From: Mesorhizobium hawassense
Lineage (GTDB): Bacteria; Pseudomonadota; Alphaproteobacteria; Rhizobiales; Rhizobiaceae
Assembly: GCF_003289945.1 (NCBI RefSeq)
Contig: NZ_QMBP01000001.1
Location: forward strand, 558,001 to 622,000
Direction: 5' to 3'
Length of the DNA stretch: 64,000 nucleotides
Both the position numbers and the translations under genes were made by a program. Below the pieces are notes generated by a model. It ran no database searches, was not told the DNA's origin, and saw nothing but the letters and a program-made list of their open reading frames with translations. How positions within the stretch are numbered: the first letter of the stretch is position 1; each line of letters begins with the position of its first letter. Of this stretch, positions 1 to 8,533 are shown one piece after another.

Positions 1-671
1 AAGGCGGCGACCAGCTCGTCCTTGCCGATCGGCCGGCCGTTCAGCCGCAACTCGATGAACCAGGTCTGGTGGTTGATGCCGGAGCAGACATAGTCGAGCT
101 CGCGCGGCGATTTCGCGCCGAGCACCTCGGCGATCTGCTCGGCGCCGTGCTGGACGCCGTGGCAGAGCCCGACCGTGTCGACCTTGCCGTATTCGATCGC
201 CGCCCAGGTGTTCATCGCCATCGGGTTGGCGTAGTTGAGGAACTTGGCATTCGTGTCGGCGACTTCGCGGATGTCCCGACAGAAGTCTAGGATCACCGGA
301 ATGTTGCGCTGGCCATAGAGGATGCCGCCGGCGCAGATCGTGTCGCCGACGCACTGGTCGATGCCATATTTCAGCGGAATGCGGATGTCGTCGGCATAGG
401 CTTCGAGGCCGCCGACGCGCACGCAGCTGATGATGTAGCGCGCGCCTTCCAGCGCCTCGCGGCGGTTCGTCGTCGCCGTGACTTTGGTCGGAAGCTTGTT
501 CGCCTCGACGATCCGGTCGAGGATCGCCTTGATCATCCCGAGATTGTGCTCGCTGATGTCGGTCAGCGCGAATTCGATGTCCCTGAATTCCGGCACGCAC
601 AGAATGTCGGTGAACAGCTTCTTGGTGAATCCGACGCTGCCTGCGCCGATAATAGCGATTTTGAAGCTCAT
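1..671 (-). CDS. Glycoside hydrolase family 4 alpha-galactosidase/alpha-glucosidase, partial (3' end outside window)
   Basis: The first 223 codons are present and the gene runs off the left edge. The N-terminus has a Rossmann motif (AIIGAGSVGFTKKL) for the NAD+ that GH4 enzymes need. Further in are GDTICAGGI, FLNYANPMAMNTW, LCHGVQHGAEQIAEVLG and the family signature CSGINHQTWF, whose Cys and His belong to the metal site. The cytoplasmic enzyme would hydrolyse alpha-galactosides or alpha-glucosides by the NAD/Mn redox mechanism; MelA-type alpha-galactosidase is the closest remembered relative. The start at 671 follows a strong GAGGTGAAGGTG purine tract. It is transcribed away from the AraC gene at 887, its likely regulator. 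Family is confident, exact substrate is not. Confidence 0.85.
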   Translation of the reverse strand, partial: MSFKIAIIGAGSVGFTKKLFTDILCVPEFRDIEFALTDISEHNLGMIKAILDRIVEANKLPTKVTATTNRREALEGARYIISCVRVGGLEAYADDIRIPLKYGIDQCVGDTICAGGILYGQRNIPVILDFCRDIREVADTNAKFLNYANPMAMNTWAAIEYGKVDTVGLCHGVQHGAEQIAEVLGAKSPRELDYVCSGINHQTWFIELRLNGRPIGKDELVAA

Positions 672-886
672 CACCTTCACCTCGATCCAATCGAATGCTA
701 GGCAAGGAGCAGCAAGGGAGGATTACGGTCGCGCGCCATGGCGCACGCACCGCTCAAATCCGGAAATCCGGCTTTTTCTCCTCCCGCCCGCTCCTCGACC
801 GCGGGTCATTCCCGTTCTTGAGGGCCCGATTATGCGCTTATTCGCCGGCGCGACCAGAGAAGGATTATGCTTTCGAGGGTAATTTT
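672..886. promoter_or_regulatory. Divergent GH4/AraC intergenic region
   Basis: About 215 bp separate the two divergent starts, so both promoters and any AraC operators should lie here. I see no clear dyad or sigma-70 boxes. Reading frames crossing it look like antisense or leader translation rather than genes. Confidence 0.4.
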
Positions 887-1762
887 GTGCTGCGGGACCT
901 GATCGCCAACGGCAAGCTGATGCGGACGATTTCGCTGCCGCGCGGCCGCCAGCGTCTGCATGCCATGCCGACCAGCACGGGCTATGAAGTGCGCGAGGAT
1001 GAGACCTATGACTGGGACGGGCGAAAGCGCGGCCAGACGCCCTTCACCGTGCTCCAGCACACCATCAGCGGCGCCGGCCAGCTACGCTACGAAAACCGCA
1101 GCTATCGGCTGCAGGCCAACGACACGCTGCTGGTGCTGGTGCCGCACAACCATCGCTATTGGCTGGCGAAGGGCGACCGCTGGGAATATTTCTGGATCTC
1201 GATGAATGGCGAGGAGGCGCTGCGCGTCCACAAGTCTATTCTTAGCGTCTCCGGCCCGGTGCTCCGGCTGCAGCAGGCGACCATCGATCATCTAGCCGAT
1301 TGCAGCCTGCGGCTCATCAAGGGTGCCGGTTCGCCCGGCGCTGCCTCGGCGATCGCCTATGAGGCGGCGATGGCGCTTTACGACGATGTCTTCGGCTCGC
1401 ATGCCTTCGCCGAAAAGCAGAGCGCCATGCAACCGGTCATCGACCACATCAACGCCAATCTCGACAAGCCGCTGCCAGTGGCGGAACTGGTCGAGATCAG
1501 CGGCCTCAGCCGCGCCCATTTCTCGCGTTGCTTCGCCGAGAGCGAGGGACTGCCGCCGGCGGAGTTCGTCCTGCAGCAGCGGCTGCAGCGCGCGGCGAAG
1601 CTCCTGACCAAGGCGGACTTCCTGCCGGTCAAAGAGGTCGCGGTGCTGTGCGGGTTCGAGGACGCGAACTACTTCTCCAAGGTCTTTCGGCGCTGCTACG
1701 GCATCAATCCGACGCAGTTCCGCACCACCGGCATGTATGCCAGCCTGGGGAACCATCGCTGA
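887..1762 (+). CDS. AraC-family transcriptional regulator (cupin sensor + HTH)
   Basis: A protein of 291 residues. The N-terminal half resembles an AraC sugar-binding cupin (LQHTISGAGQLRYENRSYRL, LVPHNHRYWLAKGDRWEYFWI). The C-terminal ~100 residues hold two helix-turn-helix units (ELVEISGLSRAHFSRCFAE; EVAVLCGFEDANYFSKVFRR) and the AraC signature ending YGINPTQFR. The frame is open from 695, but GTG at 887 is preferred: GAGGG lies 7 bases upstream and the length becomes typical of the family, while the upstream residues are low-quality Arg/Pro-rich sequence. Divergent from the GH4 gene with about 215 bp between, so it probably activates alpha-galactoside use. The effector is unknown. Confidence 0.85.
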   Translation: MLRDLIANGKLMRTISLPRGRQRLHAMPTSTGYEVREDETYDWDGRKRGQTPFTVLQHTISGAGQLRYENRSYRLQANDTLLVLVPHNHRYWLAKGDRWEYFWISMNGEEALRVHKSILSVSGPVLRLQQATIDHLADCSLRLIKGAGSPGAASAIAYEAAMALYDDVFGSHAFAEKQSAMQPVIDHINANLDKPLPVAELVEISGLSRAHFSRCFAESEGLPPAEFVLQQRLQRAAKLLTKADFLPVKEVAVLCGFEDANYFSKVFRRCYGINPTQFRTTGMYASLGNHR

Positions 1763-1828
1763 CGATGCTCAATGCACGTCGCCCAAAAGTGCGCAGCGAT
1801 TTTGGGACAACGACACGCGCTTTAGAGC

Positions 1829-2989
1829 TCAGTGCCGCTTCTGGTCGAGAGCGGTCGAAGCGGTGTTGACCGGATCGGCGGCCGCGAACGCCGCGTCGAT
1901 CTGCTCGGGCGTGCGCTGCTCGGTCCGCTTCCAGGCGACATATTGCACGATGCCGAAGCCCGGGCGCCGCGGCACCGTCTTGACCACCGGCATGTGGAAA
2001 CCGGCGCGGAATTTGTCCCAGCGCGATCCGAGCACGGCGACCATTTCCTCGACGGTCGGCGGCGTCGCCACATCGGCATAGGTGATCGTCACCTTGCCGG
2101 CCAGCGCCGTCTCGCGCGGAACTGGCACCGGGATCGAGGCGAGGTAGTCTGACGGCACGTCGAGCAGGCCGCCAAAGGCCCACTCCTGGCGCAGCTGGTC
2201 GGCGCTCATCGGCGCGACGCTGACGTCGATGTCGTTGGGCGTGCCCGGTACACGATAGGGGCAACGGAACCGGCCGCAATTGGCCTGCGCCGAGAATTGC
2301 CACAGCGCGTAGCCCTGCCAGTTGCCCATCGGGAAATGCACGTCGATGTCGGGCTTGTAGCGCGCATACCAGAGCGGCAACCGTGACAAGAGGCGATACT
2401 GGTAACGGTTGTCGGCGATGTACTGGGCGGTCTTGCCGTTGACGTAGAGCACCGGAAAGCGGCCGAGGCGGCGGTGCACCTGGCGCACGAACTCCTCGGC
2501 GTCTTCCAAAGACATCCATTGCGCAGGATCGATTCCTTCGATGTCCAGGGCCATCAGCTCGTCGGGCGCCGGCTCCGCGAAATCGATGAAATTGTTGGCC
2601 TGCTCGACCGGGTTGCCGGGGCGCGCGAGATGATAGGCGCCCCATTTCAGCCCAAGCGCCTTGGCCACGACCTTGCGCGTCTGGAACAATTCGCGCGTCA
2701 CCGCATAGCGCTTCCACTGCGCCTTGCAGAGTTTGACGTCCGCCTCGGCGCCGAAGCAGAAGTAAGGCGGCGGCAGCCCGTCGGACGCCTTGTTGATGAA
2801 GCCGGCGATGCGCTTGTCGGTGACGAGTTGCTGCCAGTCGATCGAATTGTATTCGTAAGCGTCGATCACCAGCGGGCGGTCGGCATTCTTCCACGGCTCG
2901 GAGAAATCCGAGGCCTTTGCCGCCGTGCCCAGCACCATCGCCGCAGCGATCAGAGCCAGGCGGCGAAGAGGGCGCGCCGGCTTTTTCAA
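1829..2989 (-). CDS. Secreted glycoside hydrolase family 25 (lysozyme-like) protein
   Basis: A protein of 386 residues starting at TTG, with a basic N-terminus and hydrophobic stretch (LALIAAAMVLGTAAKA) that look like a signal peptide. The GH25 fold shows in DAYEYNSIDWQQL, FINKASDG, LKWGAYHLARPGNPVEQANNFI, LMALDIEGID (the DxE-type catalytic strand), FPVLYVNGKTAQYI, LPLWYARY and the end-strand WQFSAQANCGRFRCPY. Members cleave the beta-1,4 bond of peptidoglycan. The ~110-residue tail after the barrel (MSADQLRQEW to the end) is not recognised. It faces the upstream AraC gene tail-to-tail. It may act in wall turnover or against competitors. The TTG start has only a weak ribosome site. Confidence 0.78.
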   Translation of the reverse strand: MKKPARPLRRLALIAAAMVLGTAAKASDFSEPWKNADRPLVIDAYEYNSIDWQQLVTDKRIAGFINKASDGLPPPYFCFGAEADVKLCKAQWKRYAVTRELFQTRKVVAKALGLKWGAYHLARPGNPVEQANNFIDFAEPAPDELMALDIEGIDPAQWMSLEDAEEFVRQVHRRLGRFPVLYVNGKTAQYIADNRYQYRLLSRLPLWYARYKPDIDVHFPMGNWQGYALWQFSAQANCGRFRCPYRVPGTPNDIDVSVAPMSADQLRQEWAFGGLLDVPSDYLASIPVPVPRETALAGKVTITYADVATPPTVEEMVAVLGSRWDKFRAGFHMPVVKTVPRRPGFGIVQYVAWKRTEQRTPEQIDAAFAAADPVNTASTALDQKRH

Positions 2990-3233
2990 TCAGGGTGTCC
3001 CCACTGACCAGGGAACGATCCTGAACGGCTATGGTTAAGGAATTGCTTTCAGAACATCGGCTGCTTCGGCCTGCTCCAAAACGTCAAAAAAGTATCGGTC
3101 GGGTGGACAAGCCGTGGTGGCAGGCGCTTCAATTGCCGCCTAAGCTTTCAATCATGGCGGCCAGTGGGAATACACGGCCCGCCGAACGAAGCGCAGCAAC
3201 CGGTCACAAGCCCGGACCCGCGCGGGGAGGAAA

Positions 3234-4124
3234 ATGAGCATGAATCCGGACCTGGAAGTCGTCCAGATCAGACAAGGAGAGTCGTTCAAGGCCTGGGCCC
3301 ACGGCTATCCTTTCCGCACCGTGCGCTGGCACTTCCATCCCGAATACGAGCTGCATCTGGTCGTCGCCACCACCGGCCGCTATTTCGTCGGCGACTTCAT
3401 CGGCGAGTTCGAGCCGGGCAATCTGGTGCTCACCGGACCCAACCTGCCGCACAACTGGGTCAGCGACGTGCCGCCGGGCGAGACCGTGCCGCTGCGTGGC
3501 CGCGTCGTGCAGTTCTCCGAAGAATTCATCGCCGACGCTTCTGCGGCGTTACCTGAACTTGCCGCCTGCGCCGGGATTCTCGAGACCAGCCGTCGCGGCG
3601 CGCTGTTCTCGCCGGCGACGGCCGAGCTCGCGGCGCCCCTGCTGGCGGAGCTGACCGAGGCGCAGGGCGTGCGCCGCCTGTCGCTGTTCATGGCCGTGCT
3701 CGATGTCTTGAACCGCGCCGGCGATGTCCGCACTTTGGCCAGCGCCGGCTATCTGCCGGACCCCTCGGGCTTCATGTCGGCAGGCATCAACCAGGCTCTC
3801 GCCTATATCAACGGCCACCTGACCGAGCCCTTCAGCGAAGGCACTTTGGCCGAGATCGCCGGGCGCAGCCCGAGCGCCTTCTCGCGCAGCTTCCGTCGCC
3901 ACACCGGAATGGCGCTGGTGCAGTATGTCAACCGGCTGCGCGTCAACCTGGCCTGCCAGCTGCTGATGAGCGAGGGCCAGATGTCGATCACCGAAATCTG
4001 CTACGCCGCCGGCTACAACAACATCTCGAATTTCAACCGCCAGTTCCTGGCGCAGAAAGGCATGTCGCCTTCGCGCTTCAGGGCGTTGCTGGCGCAGAAC
4101 ATCAACGCGGAGATTGCCGCCTAA
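3234..4124 (+). CDS. AraC-family regulator of the adjacent ribitol locus
   Basis: A protein of 296 residues. A cupin sensor spans roughly residues 25-90 (VRWHFHPEYELHLVVATTG, GDFIGEFEPGNLVLTGPNLPHNW). A hydrophobic middle follows, then a C-terminal AraC DNA-binding domain with two HTH units (TLAEIAGRSPSAFSRSFRRH; ITEICYAAGYNNISNFNRQF) and the signature GMSPSRFRALL. The start sits behind GGGAGGAAA. It lies 299 bp upstream of the ABC-transporter genes on the same strand, which suggests it activates them in response to ribitol or a related polyol. The effector is inferred from neighbours only. Klebsiella instead uses the repressor RbtR, so the control logic here differs. Confidence 0.85.
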   Translation: MSMNPDLEVVQIRQGESFKAWAHGYPFRTVRWHFHPEYELHLVVATTGRYFVGDFIGEFEPGNLVLTGPNLPHNWVSDVPPGETVPLRGRVVQFSEEFIADASAALPELAACAGILETSRRGALFSPATAELAAPLLAELTEAQGVRRLSLFMAVLDVLNRAGDVRTLASAGYLPDPSGFMSAGINQALAYINGHLTEPFSEGTLAEIAGRSPSAFSRSFRRHTGMALVQYVNRLRVNLACQLLMSEGQMSITEICYAAGYNNISNFNRQFLAQKGMSPSRFRALLAQNINAEIAA

Positions 4125-4150
4125 CAGGGAGGAAGCGGGAGGAGCCAAAG

Positions 4151-4186
4151 GCAATTTCGGCCTGAAAGATTTCTGGCCGGAATTGC
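4151..4186. repeat. AATTGC-ended palindrome (REP-like), copy 1
   Basis: Imperfect inverted repeat in the gap between the AraC gene and the transporter genes. The arms are CAATTtCGGCC and GGCCGGAATTG around about 12 bases. It is the same family as the copies at 32595, 48332 and 53961. It may terminate the regulator mRNA. The rest of the gap up to 4423 shows no gene. Confidence 0.6.
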
Positions 4187-4423
4187 GTCGAAACGAAGAG
4201 AATTCAGGGAGGGAAAGACGCGGGGTGCGAGGCATCCTGTGCTAGGGATCGTTTGTCCTGAAACCAGCACGTCAGGAGGATGTTCGCGGCCAACCGGGAT
4301 CGGATCGATCCTCGGCCGCCGCCGATCACACTCCTTGCAACAGTTCGACATGCAGTCAAGGCCTGATGCGTCGTTCATCGCGCAGGTCATCGTGAAACCA
4401 TTTCTCGAAACGGAGACATTCGA

Positions 4424-5506
4424 ATGACCAGAAATACTTGGAAATCGCCGTTTGCCTTGAAATCGACGGTCGCGGCCGTTTTCGCGGCCTCGCTGCTCGC
4501 CAGCACGGCGGCATTCGCCGGCGCCGTCACCGACGCCACGGTTGCCTTCCTGATGCCCGACCAGGCATCGACACGCTACGAGCAGCACGACTATCCCGGC
4601 TTCGTCGCCGAGATGAAGAAGCTCTGCCCGGGCTGCAAGGTGATCTACCAGAACGCCGATGCCGATGCGGCGCGCCAGCAGCAGCAGTTCAATTCGGTGA
4701 TCTCGCAGGGCGCCAAGGCGATCGTGCTCGATCCGGTCGATTCCACCGCCGCCGCCTCGCTGGTCAAGCTGGCCCAGAGCCAGGGCGTCAAGGTGATCGC
4801 CTATGACCGGCCCATCCCGACCGCGCCCGCCGATTTCTACGTGTCCTTCAACAATGAGGGCATCGGCAAGGCGATCGCCGACTCGCTGGTCGAGCATCTC
4901 AAGGCGCTCAAGGTCGACCCGGCCGGTGGCGGCCTGCTGCAGATCAACGGTTCCCCGACCGATGCCGCAGCGGGCCTGATCAAGAAGGGCATCCACGAAG
5001 GTCTCGACAACAGCGGCTATCCGATCCTGGCCGAGTTCGACACGCCGGAATGGGCGCCGCCGAAGGCCCAGCAATGGGCGAGCGGCCAGGTCACGCGTTT
5101 CGGCGCCAAGATCCTCGGCGTCGTCGCCGCCAATGACGGCACCGGCGGCGGCGCGATCGCCGCCTTCAAGGCGGCCGGCGTCGATCCGGTTCCGCCGGTG
5201 ACCGGTAACGATGCGACGATCGCGGCTTTGCAGCTGATCATCGCCGGCGACCAGTACAACACCATCTCCAAGCCGAGCGAGATCGTCGCGGCGGCCGCGG
5301 CCAACGTCGCCGTCAAGCTGTTGTCGGGCGAGACGCCGAAGGCCGAGATGACGCTTTACGACACGCCCTCGCAGCTCTTCACCCCGGCGGTGGTGACGCA
5401 GGAGAACCTCAAGGCCGAGATCATCGACAAGAAGATCAACACGGCCGCCGAACTCTGCGTCGATCGCTATGCCGAAGGCTGCAAGAAGCTCGGTATCACC
5501 AACTGA
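4424..5506 (+). CDS. Sugar/polyol ABC transporter, periplasmic binding protein (XylF-like)
   Basis: A protein of 360 residues with a cleavable signal peptide ending near STAAFAGA. It has the Peripla_BP_4 (type I) fold of sugar-binding proteins: GAKAIVLDPVD, GVKVIAYDRPI, FNNEGIGKAIADSL, INGSPTDAAAGL, AANDGTGGGAIAAF and VTGNDATIAALQLIIAGDQY, the last two typical of the xylose/ribose group. It would capture the substrate in the periplasm for the ATPase and permease encoded next. A downstream ribitol dehydrogenase and ribulokinase make ribitol the favoured ligand; xylose or another pentitol is possible. Cys near both ends (LCPGC, ELCVDRYAEGC) could form a disulfide. Confidence 0.85.
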   Translation: MTRNTWKSPFALKSTVAAVFAASLLASTAAFAGAVTDATVAFLMPDQASTRYEQHDYPGFVAEMKKLCPGCKVIYQNADADAARQQQQFNSVISQGAKAIVLDPVDSTAAASLVKLAQSQGVKVIAYDRPIPTAPADFYVSFNNEGIGKAIADSLVEHLKALKVDPAGGGLLQINGSPTDAAAGLIKKGIHEGLDNSGYPILAEFDTPEWAPPKAQQWASGQVTRFGAKILGVVAANDGTGGGAIAAFKAAGVDPVPPVTGNDATIAALQLIIAGDQYNTISKPSEIVAAAAANVAVKLLSGETPKAEMTLYDTPSQLFTPAVVTQENLKAEIIDKKINTAAELCVDRYAEGCKKLGITN

Positions 5507-5573
5507 TAATATGGCATCCGGCCGCCAGTCGGCGGCCGGATGCCCAGGGAACGACTGTCAAGAAAGGCGGCGC

Positions 5574-6395
5574 ATGAGTGAGAGTCCTGAAGGGTCGGCT
5601 TCCGTCGGCGAGCTGGTGCTCAGCCTGCGCGGCATATCGAAGAATTTCGGCGCCGTTTCGGCGCTGACCGATATCGATTTCGACGTCCATGCCGGCGAGG
5701 TCGTCGCTTTGGTCGGCGACAACGGCGCCGGCAAGTCGACCCTGGTCAAGATCCTCGCCGGCGTGCATCAGCCGAGTTCGGGAACGATCAATTTCCGCGG
5801 CAGGGCGGTGACGCTGCCCGACCCGCGCGCGGCGCTGACGCTTGGCATCGCCACGGTGTTCCAGGATCTCGCGCTCTGCGAAAACCTCGATGTGGTCGCC
5901 AACATTTTCCTCGGCAACGAGCTCAGCCCGCTGCGTCTGGACGAGGTGGCGATGGAGATGCGGGCCTGGACGCTGCTAAACGAATTGTCGGCGCGCATTC
6001 CGAGCGTGCGCGAGGCGGTCGCCTCGCTGTCCGGCGGCCAGCGCCAGACGGTCGCCATCGCGCGCTCGCTGCTGCTCGAGCCGAAACTCATCCTGCTCGA
6101 TGAGCCGACCGCCGCCCTTGGCGTCGCCCAGACGGCGGAGGTGCTCAACCTCATCGACCGCGTCCGCGCGCGCGGCCTCGGCGTCGTGATGATCAGCCAC
6201 AACATGGAGGATGTCCGCGCCGTCGCCGACCGCATCGTGGTGCTGCGGCTGGGGCGCAACAACGGCGTCTTCGAGCCCGACGCCTCGAACCAGGATCTGG
6301 TGAGCGCCATCACCGGCGCGTCCAACAATTCGGTGTCGCGCCGCGCCGAGCGCCTGCGGGCGGAACGCGATCAGGCGAGGGAGCAGCATCCATGA
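5574..6395 (+). CDS. Sugar/polyol ABC transporter ATP-binding protein, single domain
   Basis: A protein of 273 residues with one complete nucleotide-binding domain: Walker A GDNGAGKST, Q-loop VFQDLALC, signature LSGGQRQ, Walker B LILLDEP and switch His in MISHNMEDV. RbsA/XylG-type ATPases normally carry two fused domains of about 500 residues. This one is half-size like FrcA of fructose transporters, so it should act as a homodimer. ATG 5574 follows AAAGGCGG and is preferred to an upstream in-frame start that would overlap the previous gene. Its stop overlaps the permease start by four bases (ATGA), which implies translational coupling. Confidence 0.88.
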   Translation: MSESPEGSASVGELVLSLRGISKNFGAVSALTDIDFDVHAGEVVALVGDNGAGKSTLVKILAGVHQPSSGTINFRGRAVTLPDPRAALTLGIATVFQDLALCENLDVVANIFLGNELSPLRLDEVAMEMRAWTLLNELSARIPSVREAVASLSGGQRQTVAIARSLLLEPKLILLDEPTAALGVAQTAEVLNLIDRVRARGLGVVMISHNMEDVRAVADRIVVLRLGRNNGVFEPDASNQDLVSAITGASNNSVSRRAERLRAERDQAREQHP

Positions 6396-7642
6396 CGGAG
6401 CAAGGCAATTCGGCTCCCATGGCGCTCGACCGCGCCGATGCGCGAGTGAAGCATGAAGCCGGCCTCGGCGGCGCGGTCAGCGCCTTCCTCGACCGCGTGC
6501 GCAGCGGCGATCTCGGCTCGCTGCCGGTCGTCGTCGGCCTCGTCGTCATCTGGACCGTGTTCACCAGCCTCAACCCGGTGTTCGTCTCCAGCAGCAATCT
6601 GGTCAATCTCCTGTTCGACTGCTCGACGGTCGGCGTCATCGCGCTCGGCATCGTCTGCGTGCTGATGGTCGGCGAGATCGATCTTTCCGTCGGCTCGATC
6701 AGCGGCTTCGCCTCGGCGATGGTCGGCACGCTCTGGGTCAACCAGGGATGGCCGGTCGCGCTCGCCATCGTCGCCGCGTTGGCCTTTGGCGCCCTGATCG
6801 GCTCGCTCTATGCCTTGCTGTTCAACCGGCTCGGCATGCCGAGCTTCGTGTCGACGCTGGCCGGCCTGCTCGCGGTGCTGGGCATGCAGCTCTACATCCT
6901 CGGCTCCACCGGCTCGATCAACCTGCCCTATGGCTCGGCTCTGGTCGATTTCGGCCAGCTGATGGTGATGCCGAAATGGGTCTCGCACACGCTGGCGGCG
7001 ATCCCCGGCCTGGCGATGCTGATCAGCGGCCTTCGCACCTTCGCGCGCCGCCGCGCGGCCAACCTGTCGACGCCTTCGGTGGCCGGGCTCATCCTGCGCG
7101 TCGCCGCCACAACAATCGGCCTCGAGCTGATCGTCGCCTACCTCAACCAGTCGCGCGGCATCCCATGGATGTTCGGCCTCTTCGTCGGCCTCGTCGTGGC
7201 GATGAACTATGCGCTCACCCGGACCAAATGGGGGCGTTCGATGACCGCCGTCGGCGGCAACCGGGAGGCGGCGCGGCGCGCCGGCATCAAGGTGCGCGCC
7301 ATCTATCTCAGTGCCTTCGCGCTGTGCTCGCTTTTCGCCGCGCTCGGCGGCGTGCTTGCGGCGGCGCGGCTCGCTTCCGCCAGCCAGCAGGCCGGCACCG
7401 GCGATGTCAACCTGAACGCCATCGCGGCCGCGGTCATCGGCGGCACCAGCCTGTTCGGCGGCCGCGGCAGCGCCTATTCGGCGCTGCTCGGCATCATCGT
7501 CATCCAGTCGATCGCCAGCGGCCTGACGCTGCTCGATCTGTCCTCGTCGCTTCGCTACATGATCACCGGTGCCGTTCTCGCCATCGCCGTGATCGTCGAC
7601 TCCCTGGCGCGCAGGTCCCGTGCTTCGCACGGCCGCGCCTGA
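6392..7642 (+). CDS. Sugar/polyol ABC transporter permease (XylH/RbsC type)
   Basis: A protein of 416 residues with about ten hydrophobic segments. Family motifs are GVIALGIVCVLMVGEIDLSV (usually 'ALG...I..GGIDLSVGS'), RLGMPSFVSTLAGLL, the cytoplasmic loop TAVGGNREAARRAGIKV that contacts the ATPase, and AAAVIGGTSLFGGRGSA. As the BPD_transp_2 channel it would import the polyol as a homodimer with the half-size ATPase. An unusually long Ala/Asp-rich cytoplasmic N-terminus of about 40 residues precedes the first membrane segment. Coupled to the ATPase gene by an ATGA overlap; the dehydrogenase starts 24 bases later. Confidence 0.88.
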   Translation: MTEQGNSAPMALDRADARVKHEAGLGGAVSAFLDRVRSGDLGSLPVVVGLVVIWTVFTSLNPVFVSSSNLVNLLFDCSTVGVIALGIVCVLMVGEIDLSVGSISGFASAMVGTLWVNQGWPVALAIVAALAFGALIGSLYALLFNRLGMPSFVSTLAGLLAVLGMQLYILGSTGSINLPYGSALVDFGQLMVMPKWVSHTLAAIPGLAMLISGLRTFARRRAANLSTPSVAGLILRVAATTIGLELIVAYLNQSRGIPWMFGLFVGLVVAMNYALTRTKWGRSMTAVGGNREAARRAGIKVRAIYLSAFALCSLFAALGGVLAAARLASASQQAGTGDVNLNAIAAAVIGGTSLFGGRGSAYSALLGIIVIQSIASGLTLLDLSSSLRYMITGAVLAIAVIVDSLARRSRASHGRA

Positions 7643-7666
7643 ACAGTTCAAACGAGAAGGGTACAC

Positions 7667-8393
7667 ATGGCTCACGATCTTTCGGGAAAAGTCGCCGCGA
7701 TCACCGGCGCGGCATCGGGCATCGGCCTCGAATGCGCCAGGGCCATGCTGGCGGCCGGCGCCCGCGTCGTGCTGGTCGACAGGGCAGGGGACAAGCTGAA
7801 GGAGATCGTCGGCGAACTCGGCTCCGGCGCGATCCCGCTGGTGGTCGACCTCACCAGCCCCGCCAGCGTCGCGACTATGCTGCCCGGCATCCTCGACAAG
7901 GCCGGCCAGCTCGACATCTTCCACGCCAATGCCGGCTCCTATGTCGGCGGCGAGATCCTGAACGGCGATCCCGACGCGTGGGACCGCATGCTGAACCTCA
8001 ACATCAACTCGGTCTTCCGCTCGGTGCACGCGGTGCTGCCGCACATGGTCGGACGCAAGACCGGCGACATCATCGTCACCAGTTCCATCGCCGGCCTGGT
8101 TCCGGTCGTCTGGGAGCCGGTCTACACGGCCTCGAAGCATGCCATCCAGGCGTTCGTTCATACGCTGCGCCGGCAGGTCGCCAAGCACGGCCTGCGCGTC
8201 GGCGCCGTGGCACCGGGGCCGGTTGTGACGGCGCTGATCAGCGACTGGCCGAAGCAGAAGCTCGAGGACGAGCTCGCGGCCGGCGGGCTGATGCAGCCCA
8301 CCGAGGTCGCGGACGCCGTCCTGTTCATGCTCACACGGCCAAGAAACATCACCATCCGCGACCTGGTGATCCTGCCGCAGAGCAATGATCTGT

Positions 8394-8395
<2 letters not shown>
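7667..8395 (+). CDS. rbtD: Ribitol 2-dehydrogenase (SDR family)
   Basis: A protein of 242 residues, a short-chain dehydrogenase with the NAD motif TGAASGIG, an HANAG turn, catalytic Ser in VTSSIAG and Tyr/Lys in YTASKHA. From memory it is collinear with Klebsiella ribitol dehydrogenase over its whole length: [63 protein letters not shown] and the C-terminus VILPQSNDL. It would oxidise ribitol to D-ribulose with NAD+ in the cytoplasm. Transporter genes upstream and a ribulokinase downstream support this. It ends exactly where the heptamer-repeat hairpin begins. Confidence 0.88.
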
Positions 8396-8517
<122 letters not shown>

Positions 8518-8533
8518 TAACTTGAGGTCCCCC

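Noticed and set aside
3031..3237. 68-codon open frame before the second AraC gene
   Set aside because: No ribosome site, no family resemblance, and it overlaps the AraC start.
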